Shown here: piece after piece, positions 50,984-51,023 of the stretch
Layout of the letters: every line of letters begins with the position of its first letter
How positions within the stretch are numbered: position 1 is the first letter of the stretch
NCBI GenBank assembly: GCA_021777555.1
Contig: JAJYDK010000027.1
Span: 1 to 51,023 of the forward strand
Direction: 5' to 3'
Origin: Pseudomonadota bacterium
GTDB taxonomy: Bacteria > Pseudomonadota > Gammaproteobacteria > Steroidobacterales > Steroidobacteraceae
DNA: 51,023 nucleotides
The notes under the pieces: model-generated
What the model was told of the DNA's origin: nothing
The model's input: the letters and a program-made list of their open reading frames with translations, nothing else
Database searches by the model: none
Translations under genes and position numbers: made by a program

Positions 50984-51023
50984 TTAATGGTCTGTTTTGT
51001 GGTCATCGCGAGTCGGCCATAGC
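50980..51023 (-). CDS. C-terminal end of the upstream gene, possibly dprA
   Basis: One minus-strand frame entering from the window edge reads YGRLAMTTKQTIK and stops in a TGA that overlaps the smg ATG by the usual 4-nt ATGA pattern. dprA is the common upstream neighbour of smg. The 13 residues are too few to identify the gene; a second frame also stops just before the ATG. Confidence 0.3.
   Translation of the reverse strand, partial: YGRLAMTTKQTIK

Noticed and set aside
48737-51022. A 761-codon plus-strand open frame
   Set aside because: Antisense to topA and smg, both certain; no family resemblance.
1-51023. CRISPR arrays, prophage, tRNA or rRNA genes
   Set aside because: No spaced direct repeats, phage structural or integrase genes, and no cloverleaf or rRNA sequence was recognised on either strand.

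Overview
The window is GC-rich chromosomal DNA of a proteobacterium. The gene set (topA-smg, prlC, gorA, rimO, mdh, an ExeA/ExeB-type GspAB pair, fadE and two TonB-dependent receptors) fits a gammaproteobacterium of the Xanthomonadales/Nevskiales/Steroidobacterales type. That placement is inferred from gene content and order, not proven. No rRNA, tRNA or CRISPR array was seen.

Layout. (1) About 1-8150 looks accessory. It holds a hipBA toxin-antitoxin pair (hipA cut by the window edge) with an inverted-repeat operator, a small SpoT/Mesh1-type HD hydrolase, two decayed IS66 transposase relics on either side of a large membrane GAF protein, a DUF4337 protein and an unknown exported protein. Coding density and apparent GC are lower here. 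(2) 8335-12261 is a plus-strand run: homocysteine S-methyltransferase, a FecR-like membrane protein, an aldo/keto reductase broken by an internal deletion, and a branched-chain aminotransferase. (3) 12325-16787: a TonB-dependent receptor, a YqgE/AlgH-like protein with a signal peptide, a CBS-pair protein and a PmtA-like methyltransferase. (4) 16819-19902 (minus): PEBP lipoprotein, rimO, and an EamA permease with a histidine-rich tail. (5) 19969-21810 (plus): SDR, methyltransferase, small unknown. (6) 21814-31907 is a tightly packed minus-strand run: fadE, DUF3667, dinB, gspA, gspB, a receiver-Ser/Thr kinase fusion and a glycosyltransferase. (7) 32285-37140: a large TonB-dependent receptor with tandem terminators, downstream of a MocR-type regulator that lacks its PLP lysine. 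(8) 37573-38381: an ArsR-SRPBCC pair with a palindrome over a near-consensus promoter that predicts a leaderless mRNA. (9) 38492-44211: exported unknown, mdh, dps, and an HD-phosphohydrolase plus PAS-GGDEF-EAL operon. (10) 44408-50983: smg, topA, gorA, prlC.

No complete new multi-gene defence or mobile system is evident. The observations most worth following are the lysine-less MocR regulator, the HD (PDE-I-like) plus GGDEF/EAL operon, the receiver-kinase fusion next to gspAB, the hipBA/alarmone-hydrolase neighbourhood, the leaderless ArsR promoter, and the membrane GAF protein held between IS66 relics.
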